Source: Stenotrophomonas sp. 24(2023)
Lineage (GTDB): Bacteria; Pseudomonadota; Gammaproteobacteria; Xanthomonadales; Xanthomonadaceae
Assembly (NCBI RefSeq): GCF_030913365.1
Contig: NZ_CP133160.1
Span: 1,612,001 to 1,676,000 of the forward strand
Length of the DNA stretch: 64,000 bases
Reading direction: 5' to 3'
Part shown: positions 54,331 to 64,000 of the stretch, piece after piece
Position numbering within the stretch: position 1 is the stretch's first letter
How the letters are laid out: every line of letters starts with the position of its first letter
The notes under the pieces: generated by a model
Database searches by the model: none
What the model saw: the letters and a program-made list of their open reading frames with translations, nothing else
Told to the model about the DNA's origin: nothing
Position numbers and translations under genes: made by a program

Positions 54331-55337
54331 AGCAGGAGCAGTTCGTCACCCGCTACCAGCACGAGTGGCTGGCCCTGGAACAGTGGCTGCAACAGCGTGC
54401 GGACCTGTCACGGCGACGCCAGCGCAAGCCGCTGCCGCCCCCGGTTCCCGGTACCGGGGTGCTGGAGGATGCTGATTTTCCGCCCCGTTACCGCCGCCTG
54501 TGCCAGCAGCTGGCGCTGGCCCGTGCACGGGGCTACAGCCCGCCGCTGGTCGCGCGCCTGCAACGGCTGATGCAGCAGGGCCAGGGCGTGCTGTACCGCA
54601 CGCGGGCCCCACGGCTGCACCGGGCCATGGAATTCCTGGTCGCCGATTTCCCGCAGACCGTGCGCAGCCAGGCCCGCAGCATGTGGGTGGCGCTGGCGCT
54701 GTTCGCCGTGCCGCTGGTGGCCAGCTTCGTGCTGGTGCAGCGCCATCCGGACCTGATCCATGCACTGATGGACAACGCGCGCATCGCCGAGATGGAGCGC
54801 ATGTACGACCCGGCCGCCGAACGCCTGGGCCGGGACAGCGGCACCGACTGGATGATGTTCGGCTACTACATCATGAACAACATCACCATCGCCCTGCGCA
54901 CCTTCGCCAGTGGCTTGCTGGCCGGCGTCGGCACGCTGCTGGTGCTGCTGTTCAACGGGGTGGGCATCGGTGCGGTGGCCGGCCACCTGCAGCGCATCGG
55001 CCATGGCGACCCGTTCTGGCGCTTCGTGGTCGGCCATGGCGCATTCGAGCTGACCGGCATCGTCATCGCCGGCGGCGCCGGGCTGCAGCTGGGCATGCGC
55101 CTGCTCGCACCCGGCCGGCGCCGGCGCATCGATGCACTGGTGGAAGGCGGGAAGATCGGGGCACGGCTGTGCCTGGGCGTGGCGTTCATGCTGCTGGTGG
55201 CCGCGTTCATCGAAGCCTTCTGGTCCTCCATCGCCGCCATTCCCGCCTGGGGCAAGTACAGCGTGGCCGGCGTGCTGTGGACCGGGGTGCTGCTGTGGCT
55301 GTGGCGCGGTGGACGCGGGAGCGGCGATGCGCATTGA
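54327..55337 (+). CDS. Stage II sporulation protein M-like (DUF95) membrane protein
   Basis: 336-residue membrane protein of the SpoIIM/DUF95 family with a soluble N-terminus of about 120 residues and five or six TM helices after. The G-H-G-A-F-E-L-T-G-I-V-I-A-G-G-A-G segment near 233 is the family's conserved motif. Members near moxR/DUF58 genes in proteobacteria are common and unrelated to spore formation. The ATG overlaps the RDD stop; the end overlaps the next gene by 11 bases. Confidence 0.83.
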   Translation: MKQEQFVTRYQHEWLALEQWLQQRADLSRRRQRKPLPPPVPGTGVLEDADFPPRYRRLCQQLALARARGYSPPLVARLQRLMQQGQGVLYRTRAPRLHRAMEFLVADFPQTVRSQARSMWVALALFAVPLVASFVLVQRHPDLIHALMDNARIAEMERMYDPAAERLGRDSGTDWMMFGYYIMNNITIALRTFASGLLAGVGTLLVLLFNGVGIGAVAGHLQRIGHGDPFWRFVVGHGAFELTGIVIAGGAGLQLGMRLLAPGRRRRIDALVEGGKIGARLCLGVAFMLLVAAFIEAFWSSIAAIPAWGKYSVAGVLWTGVLLWLWRGGRGSGDAH

Positions 55338-56940
55338 GCTGCTCAACGTCGCGCTGCGTACCCGCAGCAACTGGGAAGCCCTGGAGCTGGGCACCGCCCT
55401 GAGCCGCCGCCATGCGCGCGCGGTATGGGGCAGCTGGCTGCTGGCCAGCGCGCCGCTGTTCGTGCTGTTCAACGCGCTGGCCTGGTGGCTGGATGCGTTC
55501 GGCTGGGCGCTGCTGCTGCTGTGGTGGTGCACGCCGCTGTTCGAGCGTGCACCGCTGTACGTGCTCTCCCGCGGCATCTTCGGCGAACCGGTGACCGCCC
55601 TGCAGGCCCTGCGCGCGCAACGGCACTGGGGCGGCACCGGTTTCTGGGGCTACCTGGGCTGGCGCCGCCCGAGCGTACTGCGCAGTGTCTGCCTGCCGGT
55701 CAACCTGCTGGAAGGCACCGAACCGCGCCTGCGCGCGCAGCGCCGGCGCGCGGTGGTGGCCGGCGCGGGCGGCAGCGCGCTGGTGCTCAGCCTGGCCGGC
55801 CTGGCCTTCCAGGCCGTGCTGGTCATCGGCAGCATCGCGCTGCTGTTCCTGTTCGTGCCGCTGGAACTGATGTCCGATTCCTGGCGCGCGGCCTGGGAGC
55901 TGGCACGCCAGGACACCCCGCACTGGATGCGGCTGGGCTTGAACACCCTGTGCTGGCTGGCGGCCGCGCTGGTTGGCCCACTGCAGGTCGGCGCGGGCTT
56001 CGGTCTGTACCTCAACCGGCGCACGCAGATGGAGGCGTGGGACGTGGAAATCGGCCTGCGGCGCCTGCGCGAACGGCTGCTGCGGTCCAGCGCCAGCCTG
56101 GCGGTGCTGCTGGCCCTGCTGCTGCCACTGGCACCGCTGCGGGCCCAGCCGGCCCTGCCTGCGGACGGCGCGCCGGCCGCCGTGACCGACGATGCGGCCG
56201 ACACGCAGGATGGGCCTGCGCCCGGGTTCGACGACGACCCGGGCAACACCCCGGCGGTGATCTTCGGCGACCCGCCGGTGGACACGGCCGGCTTCCGCCA
56301 GGCCGTGCAGCGCGCCTACGAAGATCCCCTGCAGTCGCCCACCCGCACCACCACGCGCTGGAAGGCACGGCAGGAAGGCAGCACCGATGCGAAACAGGAC
56401 AAGCGGCTGGACAGCCGTGGCGACGGCAGCAGCAGGACCGCGCACAGTGGCCCGGTGTCGTGGGTGGCACGCATCGCCGAGTGGGGCCTGTGGGCGCTGC
56501 TGGGCATGGTGGCGCTGATCGTCCTGGCCACCGCCCCGCGCTGGCTGCGGTGGCTGCGCGGTTCCGGCCGCCGCGTGGCCGCCGCCCCCGCGGTGATCCA
56601 TGAAGACACGCTCGTGCTGCCCGACGTGCTGCCACCGGATGTGGCCACCCAGGCCGGGCGGCTGTGGCAGGACGGACGCCCTCGGCAGGCGCTGGCACTG
56701 CTGTACCGCGCCAGCGTGCAGACCGTGGCCGAACGTTCCGGCGTGCTGTTGCCCCCGGGCGCGACCGAGGCGCAGTGCCTGCGCGCCGCCCGGCGCATGC
56801 CCGATGCCGATGACCGCGAGCTGTTCACCCGCGTGGTGCGCATGTGGCAGTACGCCGCCTATGCCGGTCGCCTGCCCGATGCCGATGCCTTCCAGGCGCT
56901 GGCCGGCGCGCTGCAGCAGCGCTACCGGTGGCAGGCATGA
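55327..56940 (+). CDS. DUF4129 membrane protein
   Basis: 537-residue protein with several N-terminal TM helices (residues 30-235), a long periplasmic-looking disordered loop (about 260-400, rich in Asp, Thr, Ser), a further TM near 400, and a C-terminal DUF4129 domain (Q-A-L-A-L-L-Y-R-A-S-V-Q-T near 460, then E-A-Q-C-L-R-A-A). This layout recalls transglutaminase-linked membrane proteins. Role unknown. The operon suggests an assembly or chaperone function with MoxR. Start ATG 55327; longer in-frame starts overlap the previous gene. Confidence 0.8.
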   Translation: MRIELLNVALRTRSNWEALELGTALSRRHARAVWGSWLLASAPLFVLFNALAWWLDAFGWALLLLWWCTPLFERAPLYVLSRGIFGEPVTALQALRAQRHWGGTGFWGYLGWRRPSVLRSVCLPVNLLEGTEPRLRAQRRRAVVAGAGGSALVLSLAGLAFQAVLVIGSIALLFLFVPLELMSDSWRAAWELARQDTPHWMRLGLNTLCWLAAALVGPLQVGAGFGLYLNRRTQMEAWDVEIGLRRLRERLLRSSASLAVLLALLLPLAPLRAQPALPADGAPAAVTDDAADTQDGPAPGFDDDPGNTPAVIFGDPPVDTAGFRQAVQRAYEDPLQSPTRTTTRWKARQEGSTDAKQDKRLDSRGDGSSRTAHSGPVSWVARIAEWGLWALLGMVALIVLATAPRWLRWLRGSGRRVAAAPAVIHEDTLVLPDVLPPDVATQAGRLWQDGRPRQALALLYRASVQTVAERSGVLLPPGATEAQCLRAARRMPDADDRELFTRVVRMWQYAAYAGRLPDADAFQALAGALQQRYRWQA

Positions 56941-58144
56941 ACGGCAAGGTGATCGGCGTCCTGGTGCTGGCCCTGGTACTGCTGCTGGGCACACCGCTGG
57001 TGATCGTGTTCCTGCGCACGCATGAGCAGGTCACCGAAACCACGCCGCTGCCACCGCAGGGCGAAGCCAGCTACAACCCGCTGTACGTGCTTGGCCAGGC
57101 CCTGCGCGCCGATGGCATCGAGGTACATGCGCAGCAACGCCTGGACCTGACCCGGATGCCCCTGCAGGCCGGGGATACCGTGGTGCTGCTGCAGGACAGC
57201 AGCGAGCTGCCGCCCGGCACCGCACGCGCCCTGCTGGCCTGGGTCGCGCGTGGTGGCCATCTGCTGCTGCGCACGCCGCCACCGGTACCCGCGGCGGACG
57301 ACGAGGATGAGCAGGACGACACCACCGTGCAGGGCCCGCTGCTGGACCAGCTCGGCGTGGACAGCATCGGCTTTGGCGCCAGCTGCCAGCCCTTCCATGT
57401 GCGCGACGATTCCGGCCACGGGGAGTTCTGCGGGGGACGCCGCTTCGACCTGGGTGATGCGGCGTTCGACGCGCTCGAGCGCGACTGGGGCAGCGACGAG
57501 GGCTATGTGTTCGCGCGCCTGCGCCACGGCCAGGGGCGGGTGGATGTACTGGCCGACATGGACTTCATGACCGGTGCCGGCAACAGCGTGCCCAGCCTGT
57601 TGCCTTCCCTGCGCCGCACCGGTCCCGCCCGTGATGGCCTGCACGACCGCGCCCACCGCGACCTGACCCGCTACCTGCTCGCCCCCAACTACGGCAAGGG
57701 CACGGTGTGGCTGGTCTATGCCAGCCGCACGCCGTCGCTGTGGTCGCGCGTGTTTTTCCAGGCGTGGATGGTGTGGGTGCCATTGCTGCTGGCGCTGCTG
57801 GGCTGGCTGTGGGCGCGCGCGCCGCGCTTTGGCAGTGCCCTGCCCGCGCCGGCGCTGGAACGGCGCTCGCTGCTGGAACACGTGCGCGCCAGTGGCGAGC
57901 TGCTGCTGCGCTTCGGCCAGGGGCCGCGCCTGCACGCGGCCGTACGCGCGCTGTTCCTGCACCGCCTGCAGCTGCGCGCCCCCCTGCTGGCCGCGCTGGA
58001 CGGCCCGGCCCGCGACCGCGCCATCGCCGAGCGCCTGCAGTGGCCGATCAGCCGTGTCGGCCTGGCCCTGCAATCCCCGCGTGCCCATGATTCCTCCGCC
58101 CTGCGCGAGCGCATCCGCTTGCTGCTCCAGATGAGATCCCTGCT

Positions 58145-58148
<4 letters not shown>
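56937..58148 (+). CDS. DUF4350 domain protein
   Basis: 403-residue membrane protein: TM near 4-26, a periplasmic DUF4350 domain (SYNPLYVLGQALRADGIEV near 43, GGHLLLRTPPP near 105), a second TM near 277-298 (W-V-P-L-L-L-A-L-L-G-W-L-W), and a cytoplasmic helical tail of about 100 residues. The fold of DUF4350 resembles a glutamine-amidotransferase-like ligand-binding domain. Coupled to both neighbours by ATGA-type overlaps. Confidence 0.8.
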
Positions 58149-59139
<991 letters not shown>

Positions 59140-59143
<4 letters not shown>

Positions 59144-60441
59144 CACCGGCCCCGCTGCTGCTGGTGCTGCTGATGGCCTGGGCTGCGCTGGGTGGCGCCG
59201 TGCTGGGCGGCTGGCTGCCGCGCTGGGCGTGGCCGGCAGCGGGCGCGGCGTTGGCAGTGCTGGCCCTGCTGGACCTGATGCGGCTGTGGCGGCTGCCCTC
59301 GCCGGAGGTGCAGCGCGTGGTGCCCGAAGCACTGGCGCTGGGCGTACGCCGCCAGGTCGGCCTGCGCCTGCATGCCCCGCGTGCGGTACAGGTACAGGTG
59401 TTCGACCTGGCCCCGGGCGCCTGGCCGCTGGAGGGCCTGCCGCGCCGCCTGCGGTTGCGGCCAGGCATCAGCAGCGAGGTGACGTACCACGTGCAGCCAC
59501 AGCAGCGTGGCCGCTTCCGCTTCGAAGGCGTGCAGCTGCGCCTGCGCGCGCCGTGGCACCTGTGGTGGCAGCGGCGCACGCTGCCGCCGGCACTGGACGT
59601 GCGCGTGTACCCCAACTTCGTGCCGCTGACCCGCTTCGCGTTGTTCAGTGCCGACCAGGCCTCACGCCTGGTCGGCGCGCACATCAAGCGACGCCGTGGC
59701 GAAGGCACCGATTTCCACCAGATGCGCGAGTACCGCATCGGCGACAGCCTGCGCCAGCTGGACTGGAAGGCCACCGCACGGGCGCGCAAGCTGGTCTCGC
59801 GCGAGTACCAGGACGAAAAGAACCAGCAGCTGGTGCTGCTGCTCGATACCGGCCGCCGCATGCTGGCCACCGAAGGCGGGCTCTCACACTTCGACCATGC
59901 ACTGAACGCATCGCTGGTGGTGGCCTACCTGGCCCTGCGCCAGGGTGATGCCGCCGGCCTGTTCGCCACCGGCGGCGACCAGCGCCGCTGGGTGGCCCCG
60001 CAGCGGGGCATGGGTACGGTCGAGCACCTGCTGCGCGCCAGCTACGATCTGCAGCCGCAGGGGGTGGCCACCGACTATCTGGCCGCTGCCACGGAACTGT
60101 CACTGCGCCAGCGCCGCCGCGCGCTGGTGATGCTGGTGACCAACGTGCGCGATGAGGACATCGAGGATCTGCTGGCCGCGGTACGCCAGCTGCAACGCCG
60201 CCACCTGGTCTGCGTGGCCAGCCTGCGCGAGCGCGAACTGGACGCGGTGCTGGAGCAGGACCCCGGCAGCGATGAGGACGCGGTGCAGGCCGGTGCCGCC
60301 GCCCTGTACCTGCAGCAGCGCGCGCAGGCCCACGACGCCCTGCGCAGCGAAAAGGTGATGGTGCTCGATGTCACCGCCGACCAGCTGCCCGCTGCACTGG
60401 TCGACCGCTACCTGGCCGTGAAGCGCGAAGGGCTGCTCTGA
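59140..60441 (+). CDS. DUF58 domain protein
   Basis: 433-residue protein with a short membrane helix at the N-terminus (T-P-A-P-L-L-L-V-L-L-M-A-W-A near 2-18), a second hydrophobic stretch near 25-45, and a DUF58 domain whose signature REYRIGDSLRQLDWKATAR is near 197. The vWA-like fold (LVLLLDTGRRM) lies near 227-240. DUF58 proteins accompany MoxR. Last gene of the operon; a 13-bp hairpin terminator follows three bases after the stop. Confidence 0.9.
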
Positions 60442-60443
60442 GC

Positions 60444-60472
60444 GGTGGCGCCGGGCATCGCCCGGCGCCACC
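60444..60472. terminator. Bidirectional terminator hairpin between DUF58 and ygiC-like genes
   Basis: Perfect 13-bp inverted repeat GGTGGCGCCGGGC and complement with ATC loop. It ends both convergent transcription units. Confidence 0.75.
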
Positions 60473-60495
60473 CCAGGTATCTTGGGGCCGCCAGC

Positions 60496-61674
60496 TCAGA
60501 CGTAGATGCGTGTCGGCGCTGCGTCGATGATCGCGTGCGGCACGAAGCGCGCGCTGTCGCGGGTGATCGCGCTGTCGTCCTCGCGGATGCCGATGCCGCA
60601 GGCGTGGTCGCCGATCACCCAGCTGCCGATCAGCGGATACCCGCCCTCGAAGCGGGGCAGCGGATGCGCACGCTGGATGATCGCCGGACCGGCATACGGG
60701 CCGTCGCTGCGCTCCACCCGGCCATCGGCCAGGTGCATCTCGATGTTGGCGCCTTCGCGCGAGAACAGCGGCTTGCGCACCCAGCCCGCGCCCAGCGTGC
60801 CGCCATCGTCGAAATGTGCTTCCAGCAGGTTCGGGTGCCCGGTATGGCGCTGCCACAGCAACGGCAGGATGCCCTTGTTGCTGAGCACCGCCTTCCATGC
60901 CGGTTCCAGCAGCTGCACGCCCGAACCCGGCAGTGCGCGGCCGAATTCCTCGGCCATCAGGTCTTCCAGCGGGTACAGCTTGAACAGCGTGCCGATCACC
61001 GTGTCATCCAGCGCGGTGAAGCGGCCATCCTCGGACAGGCCGATGTCTTCGATGGCGATGGGCGTGCCGTGCAACCCGGCCTGGGCGGCACAGTCGCGCA
61101 GGTAATCCACCGTGCCGCGATCTTCTTCCGACGCGCCCACCGCGCTGAAATACAGTGGCGGCGGCAGGGACGCGGTCAACTCGCCGAAGCGCTCCACCAG
61201 TGCCTCGTGCATGCCGTTGAACTGGTCGGCATGCTGCGGCAGCAGGCCGCTGTTGCGCTGGTCTTCCAGCCATTGCCACTGGAAGAAGCTGGCCTCGAAC
61301 AGCGATGTGGGCGTGTCGTAGTTCAGCTCGTACAGCTTGGCCGGGCCGTTGCCGTCATAGGCCAGGTCCAGCCGCCCGTACAGGTGCGGCTGGCGCTGGT
61401 GCCAGCTCCCGGCGATCCAGTCACGGTAATAGGCCGGGATGGCCAGCTGGTCCATCAACCGTTCACTACCGATGACCTCGCCCACCAGGTCCAGCGCCAT
61501 CTGGTGCAGCTCGGCGCTGGGGTCCTCGATGTCCTGCTCGATCTGGCGCAGGGTGAACGCGTAGTACGCGCGCTCATCCCAGTACGGTTGGCCATCGATG
61601 GTGTGGAAGCGGAAACCCGCTTCAGCCGCGCGTGCCCGCCACTGGGCACGCTCGGCAATACGGATGCGCTGCAT
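60496..61674 (-). CDS. Glutathionylspermidine synthase-like ATP-grasp protein (YgiC/YjfC-like)
   Basis: 392-residue ATP-grasp ligase of the GSP_synth family. Conserved features: P-A-Y-Y-R-D-W near residue 86, L-A-Y-D-G-N-G-P-A-K-L-Y-E-L-N-Y-D-T-P-T-S near 108, and the loop KPLFSREGANIEM near 310. The E. coli paralogues YgiC/YjfC lack the amidase domain and have unclear substrates; spermidine coupling is not demonstrated. Together with the lipoprotein gene just upstream it mirrors E. coli ygiB-ygiC. Start ATG 61674; an in-frame ATG 27 codons upstream overlaps the ygiB-like gene and is not supported. Confidence 0.85.
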   Translation of the reverse strand: MQRIRIAERAQWRARAAEAGFRFHTIDGQPYWDERAYYAFTLRQIEQDIEDPSAELHQMALDLVGEVIGSERLMDQLAIPAYYRDWIAGSWHQRQPHLYGRLDLAYDGNGPAKLYELNYDTPTSLFEASFFQWQWLEDQRNSGLLPQHADQFNGMHEALVERFGELTASLPPPLYFSAVGASEEDRGTVDYLRDCAAQAGLHGTPIAIEDIGLSEDGRFTALDDTVIGTLFKLYPLEDLMAEEFGRALPGSGVQLLEPAWKAVLSNKGILPLLWQRHTGHPNLLEAHFDDGGTLGAGWVRKPLFSREGANIEMHLADGRVERSDGPYAGPAIIQRAHPLPRFEGGYPLIGSWVIGDHACGIGIREDDSAITRDSARFVPHAIIDAAPTRIYV

Positions 61675-61681
61675 GCCGGTA

Positions 61682-62251
61682 TCAGCCGCCCACGCTGTTG
61701 CTGGAACGGGCGGTGCTGCTGCCACCGAAGCCGCCACGGCTGGCGGTGACCGCACGGTTGGGCTCGCTGCTGACCGGGGCCAGGCCGGCCTTGCCGGCGC
61801 CGATGCCGCTGGCGGTGTTCAGCCCGCCGCTGCCGCCCGGCGCCGAGCGCGCCCAGCCGGCGTTCTTGTCCTGGTAGGCCGGGGCCGCCGCCGGCTGCTG
61901 CGGGGCCAGCCCGCCGCGGTTGCTGAGCATCTGCGACATGAAGAAGCCCATCATCATCGGGCCGATGAACGAGGTACCGGCCGAGGTGTGCTGCTGCACG
62001 CACTGCTCGGGCTTGTAGTCCTGCTCGCAGGCTTCCTTGGTGGCGTACTTGGGCGCCGCGTCGGCAGCCTGCTTCTGCGCTTCGGCAAAGGCATTGCGGC
62101 AGGAAGACGGATCGCCCGTGGCTTCGGTGCAGGCCTGCACCGAGGTGTACAACCCCTCCTGCACCTTCACCTCCGGTTCCTTCTGGCAGGCGGTCAGCAG
62201 CAGCGGTACGGCGCTCATCAGCAGCAGGGAGGTGGTACGGGAACGTTTCAT
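61682..62251 (-). CDS. DUF1190 lipoprotein (YgiB-like)
   Basis: 189-residue lipoprotein: MKRSRTTSLLLMSAVPLLLTACQ with lipobox Cys at 22. DUF1190 features: Y-T-S-V-Q-A-C-T near residue 35, and paired cysteines C-R-N, C-E-Q-D and C-V-Q-Q through to residue 85, probably disulphide bonds. The long Gly/Ser/Ala-rich tail (130-189) is low-complexity. Forms a ygiB-ygiC unit with the neighbouring gene, seven bases apart. In E. coli the pair is linked to envelope or biofilm phenotypes but has no firm function. Confidence 0.85.
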   Translation of the reverse strand: MKRSRTTSLLLMSAVPLLLTACQKEPEVKVQEGLYTSVQACTEATGDPSSCRNAFAEAQKQAADAAPKYATKEACEQDYKPEQCVQQHTSAGTSFIGPMMMGFFMSQMLSNRGGLAPQQPAAAPAYQDKNAGWARSAPGGSGGLNTASGIGAGKAGLAPVSSEPNRAVTASRGGFGGSSTARSSNSVGG

Positions 62252-62483
62252 GGCCTCATGCCTCGGTCATCGGATCAACCGCCCAATGATGCCCCATCCA
62301 CGCGGAAAACCCGAATCGGCAAAGCACGGAAGATGAACGTTGTTTCAGGAAGCCGCGCTGCCCGGTGGCACCAGGGCCCGCCCGGCAGGTGCCGCAGTCC
62401 GCGCGGTGGTTGCAAACGCAACCGAGAAAATGCGCCATGATCGGCCGACCCCCACGTCGTACGGCCCGCCCGTTCCGCCAGCC

Positions 62484-64000
62484 ATGCCTGAATACCGCTC
62501 CCGCACCTCCACCGCCGGCCGCAACATGGCCGGCGCCCGCGCCCTGTGGCGTGCCACCGGCATGACCGATGGCGATTTCCACAAGCCAATCATCGCCATC
62601 GCCAATTCCTTCACCCAGTTCGTGCCCGGCCATGTGCACCTGAAGGACCTGGGCCAGCTGGTGGCGCGCGAGATCGAACAGGCCGGTGGCGTGGCCAAGG
62701 AATTCAACACCATCGCCGTGGACGATGGCATCGCGATGGGCCATGACGGCATGCTGTATTCGCTGCCCAGCCGCGAGATCATCGCCGATGCGGTGGAGTA
62801 CATGGTCAACGCGCACTGCGCCGATGCGCTGGTGTGCATCAGCAACTGCGACAAGATCACCCCGGGCATGCTGATGGCCGCGCTGCGCCTGGACATCCCG
62901 GTGGTGTTCGTTTCCGGCGGGCCGATGGAAGCCGGCAAGACCCGGCTGTCCGAGCACAAGCTGGACCTGGTCGATGCCATGGTGGTGGCCGCCGATGACA
63001 GCGCATCGGACGAAAAGGTGGCCGCGTTCGAGCGCAGCGCCTGCCCGACCTGCGGTTCCTGTTCGGGCATGTTCACCGCCAACTCGATGAACTGCCTGAC
63101 CGAAGCACTGGGCCTGTCGCTGCCCGGCAATGGCACCACGCTGGCCACCCACGCCGATCGCGAGGCGCTGTTCCGCCGCGCCGGCCGCCTGATCGTGGAG
63201 CTGTGCCACCGCTGGTACGGCGGCGAAGACCCACGCGCCCTGCCACGTGGCATCGCCACGCCGGCCGCGTTCGCCAACGCGATGACCCTGGACATCGCCA
63301 TGGGCGGGTCCACCAACACCATCCTGCACCTGCTGGCCGCTGCGCAGGAAGCCGGCGTGGACTTCGACCTGACCCACATCGATGCGCTGTCGCGGCACGT
63401 ACCGCAGCTGTGCAAGGTGGCCCCGAACACGCCCAAGTACCACATCGAGGATGTGCATCGCGCCGGCGGCGTGTACGGCATCCTGGGCGAACTGGACCGC
63501 GCCGGCCTGCTCGATACAAGTGTGCCCACCGTGCACAGCGCCACCCTGGGCGAAGCCCTGGACCGCTGGGACGTGATGCGCAGCGACAACGAAACGCTGC
63601 ACACCTTCTTCAAGGCCGGTCCGGCCGGCATTCCCACCCAGCAGGCCTTCAGCCAGGCCACGCGCTGGCCGTCGCTGGACCTGGACCGCGCCGAAGGCTG
63701 CATCCGCGCCCTGGAACATGCCTATTCGCGCGAAGGCGGCCTGGCCGTGCTGCGCGGCAATCTGGCCGACGATGGCTGCGTGGTGAAGACCGCTGGCGTG
63801 GATGAATCGATCCACGTGTTCGAAGGCCGCGCACGCGTGTACGAGAGCCAGGACGCGGCGGTGGCCGGCATCCTGGCCGACGAGGTCAAGGCCGGCGAGG
63901 TGGTGGTGATCCGCTACGAAGGCCCCAAGGGGGGGCCGGGCATGCAGGAGATGCTGTACCCCACCAGCTACCTGAAATCGAAGGGGCTGGGCAAGCAGTG
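62484..64000 (+). CDS. ilvD: Dihydroxy-acid dehydratase (3' end outside the window)
   Basis: Iron-sulphur enzyme of the valine/isoleucine pathway converting dihydroxy-isovalerate to 2-keto acids. 505 codons are seen of about 612; the right edge cuts it. Motifs: [13 protein letters not shown] near residue 41, the cluster cysteine in NCDKITPGM (Cys122), Mg-binding DDG near 80, and [11 protein letters not shown] near 187. These match the [4Fe-4S]-type E. coli IlvD. The start is ATG 62484; no other ATG nearby matches the family start. Its promoter lies in the 232-bp gap after the divergent ygiB-like gene; no attenuator was noticed. Confidence 0.95.
   Translation, partial: MPEYRSRTSTAGRNMAGARALWRATGMTDGDFHKPIIAIANSFTQFVPGHVHLKDLGQLVAREIEQAGGVAKEFNTIAVDDGIAMGHDGMLYSLPSREIIADAVEYMVNAHCADALVCISNCDKITPGMLMAALRLDIPVVFVSGGPMEAGKTRLSEHKLDLVDAMVVAADDSASDEKVAAFERSACPTCGSCSGMFTANSMNCLTEALGLSLPGNGTTLATHADREALFRRAGRLIVELCHRWYGGEDPRALPRGIATPAAFANAMTLDIAMGGSTNTILHLLAAAQEAGVDFDLTHIDALSRHVPQLCKVAPNTPKYHIEDVHRAGGVYGILGELDRAGLLDTSVPTVHSATLGEALDRWDVMRSDNETLHTFFKAGPAGIPTQQAFSQATRWPSLDLDRAEGCIRALEHAYSREGGLAVLRGNLADDGCVVKTAGVDESIHVFEGRARVYESQDAAVAGILADEVKAGEVVVIRYEGPKGGPGMQEMLYPTSYLKSKGLGKQ

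Noticed and set aside
62408..62423. Small hairpin before ilvD as an attenuator
   Set aside because: Only a six-base-pair stem, no T-tract and no leader peptide rich in branched-chain codons.

Overview
The window is a high-GC gammaproteobacterial chromosome segment, most likely Stenotrophomonas (Xanthomonadaceae). Three lines point there. Three GTAG-type palindromic repeats follow mnmG and match the S. maltophilia intergenic REP family. A smeABC-type RND efflux operon lies divergent from its two-component system. The comF/bioB/bioF/bioH/bioC and moxR/DUF58 gene orders are typical of xanthomonads. The species is inferred from family knowledge, not from a database search.

Layout. 1-1588 (minus): a short-chain fatty acid transporter cut by the left edge, then ubiA. 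1697-12276: a surface or exopolysaccharide locus. A Wzc-like chain-length tyrosine kinase (minus) faces a tightly packed plus-strand operon: ugd, a hexapeptide acetyltransferase, a Wzx-like flippase, a Wzy-like polymerase, an acyltransferase-3 protein and two glycosyltransferases. tRNA-Arg(CCG) follows. 12499-16724: a membrane-anchored AraC regulator, an exported protein with two retropepsin-like domains and a PDZ domain, and an exported HSL-type hydrolase.

16785-25762: a complete-looking N-acetylgalactosamine locus. A Tat-exported GH109 alpha-N-acetylgalactosaminidase is divergent from agaS-agaK-agaZ-agaR-agaA and an MFS permease with a large periplasmic insertion. The divergent promoter region holds ten CTTTC/GAAAG boxes, the described core of AgaR operators. 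The proposed flow is release of GalNAc outside the cytoplasm, import, phosphorylation (AgaK), deacetylation (AgaA), deamination/isomerisation (AgaS) to tagatose-6-phosphate, then AgaZ-dependent steps. No AgaY/KbaY-type aldolase is present here.

25800-27643 (minus): a SecD-head-like lipoprotein, an HdeD-like protein and comF. 27883-33225: an orphan type VI secretion cassette between comF and bioB. It holds VgrG, a 119-residue unknown, a probable M15/LAS-type peptidoglycan peptidase effector, and a probable immunity protein; base composition drops sharply in the last two. An exported M3-like peptidase follows on the minus strand. 35304-40189: biotin genes bioB, bioF, bioH, a catalytically atypical SDR, and bioC, behind a BirA-box-like inverted repeat. 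40197-42349: a YdcF protein, a PLP dehydratase and a Gly/Tyr-rich lipoprotein. A structured intergenic region with strong hairpins on both strands precedes mnmG.

44911-52890: smeCBA-like efflux genes (minus) divergent from sensor and regulator. 52985-53515: gamma-carbonic-anhydrase-like protein. 53653-60441: a coupled six-gene operon, RDD / SpoIIM-like / DUF4129 / DUF4350 / MoxR / DUF58. 60496-62251 (minus): YgiC-like ATP-grasp ligase and YgiB-like lipoprotein. 62484-64000: ilvD, cut by the right edge. No insertion sequence, prophage or CRISPR array was seen.
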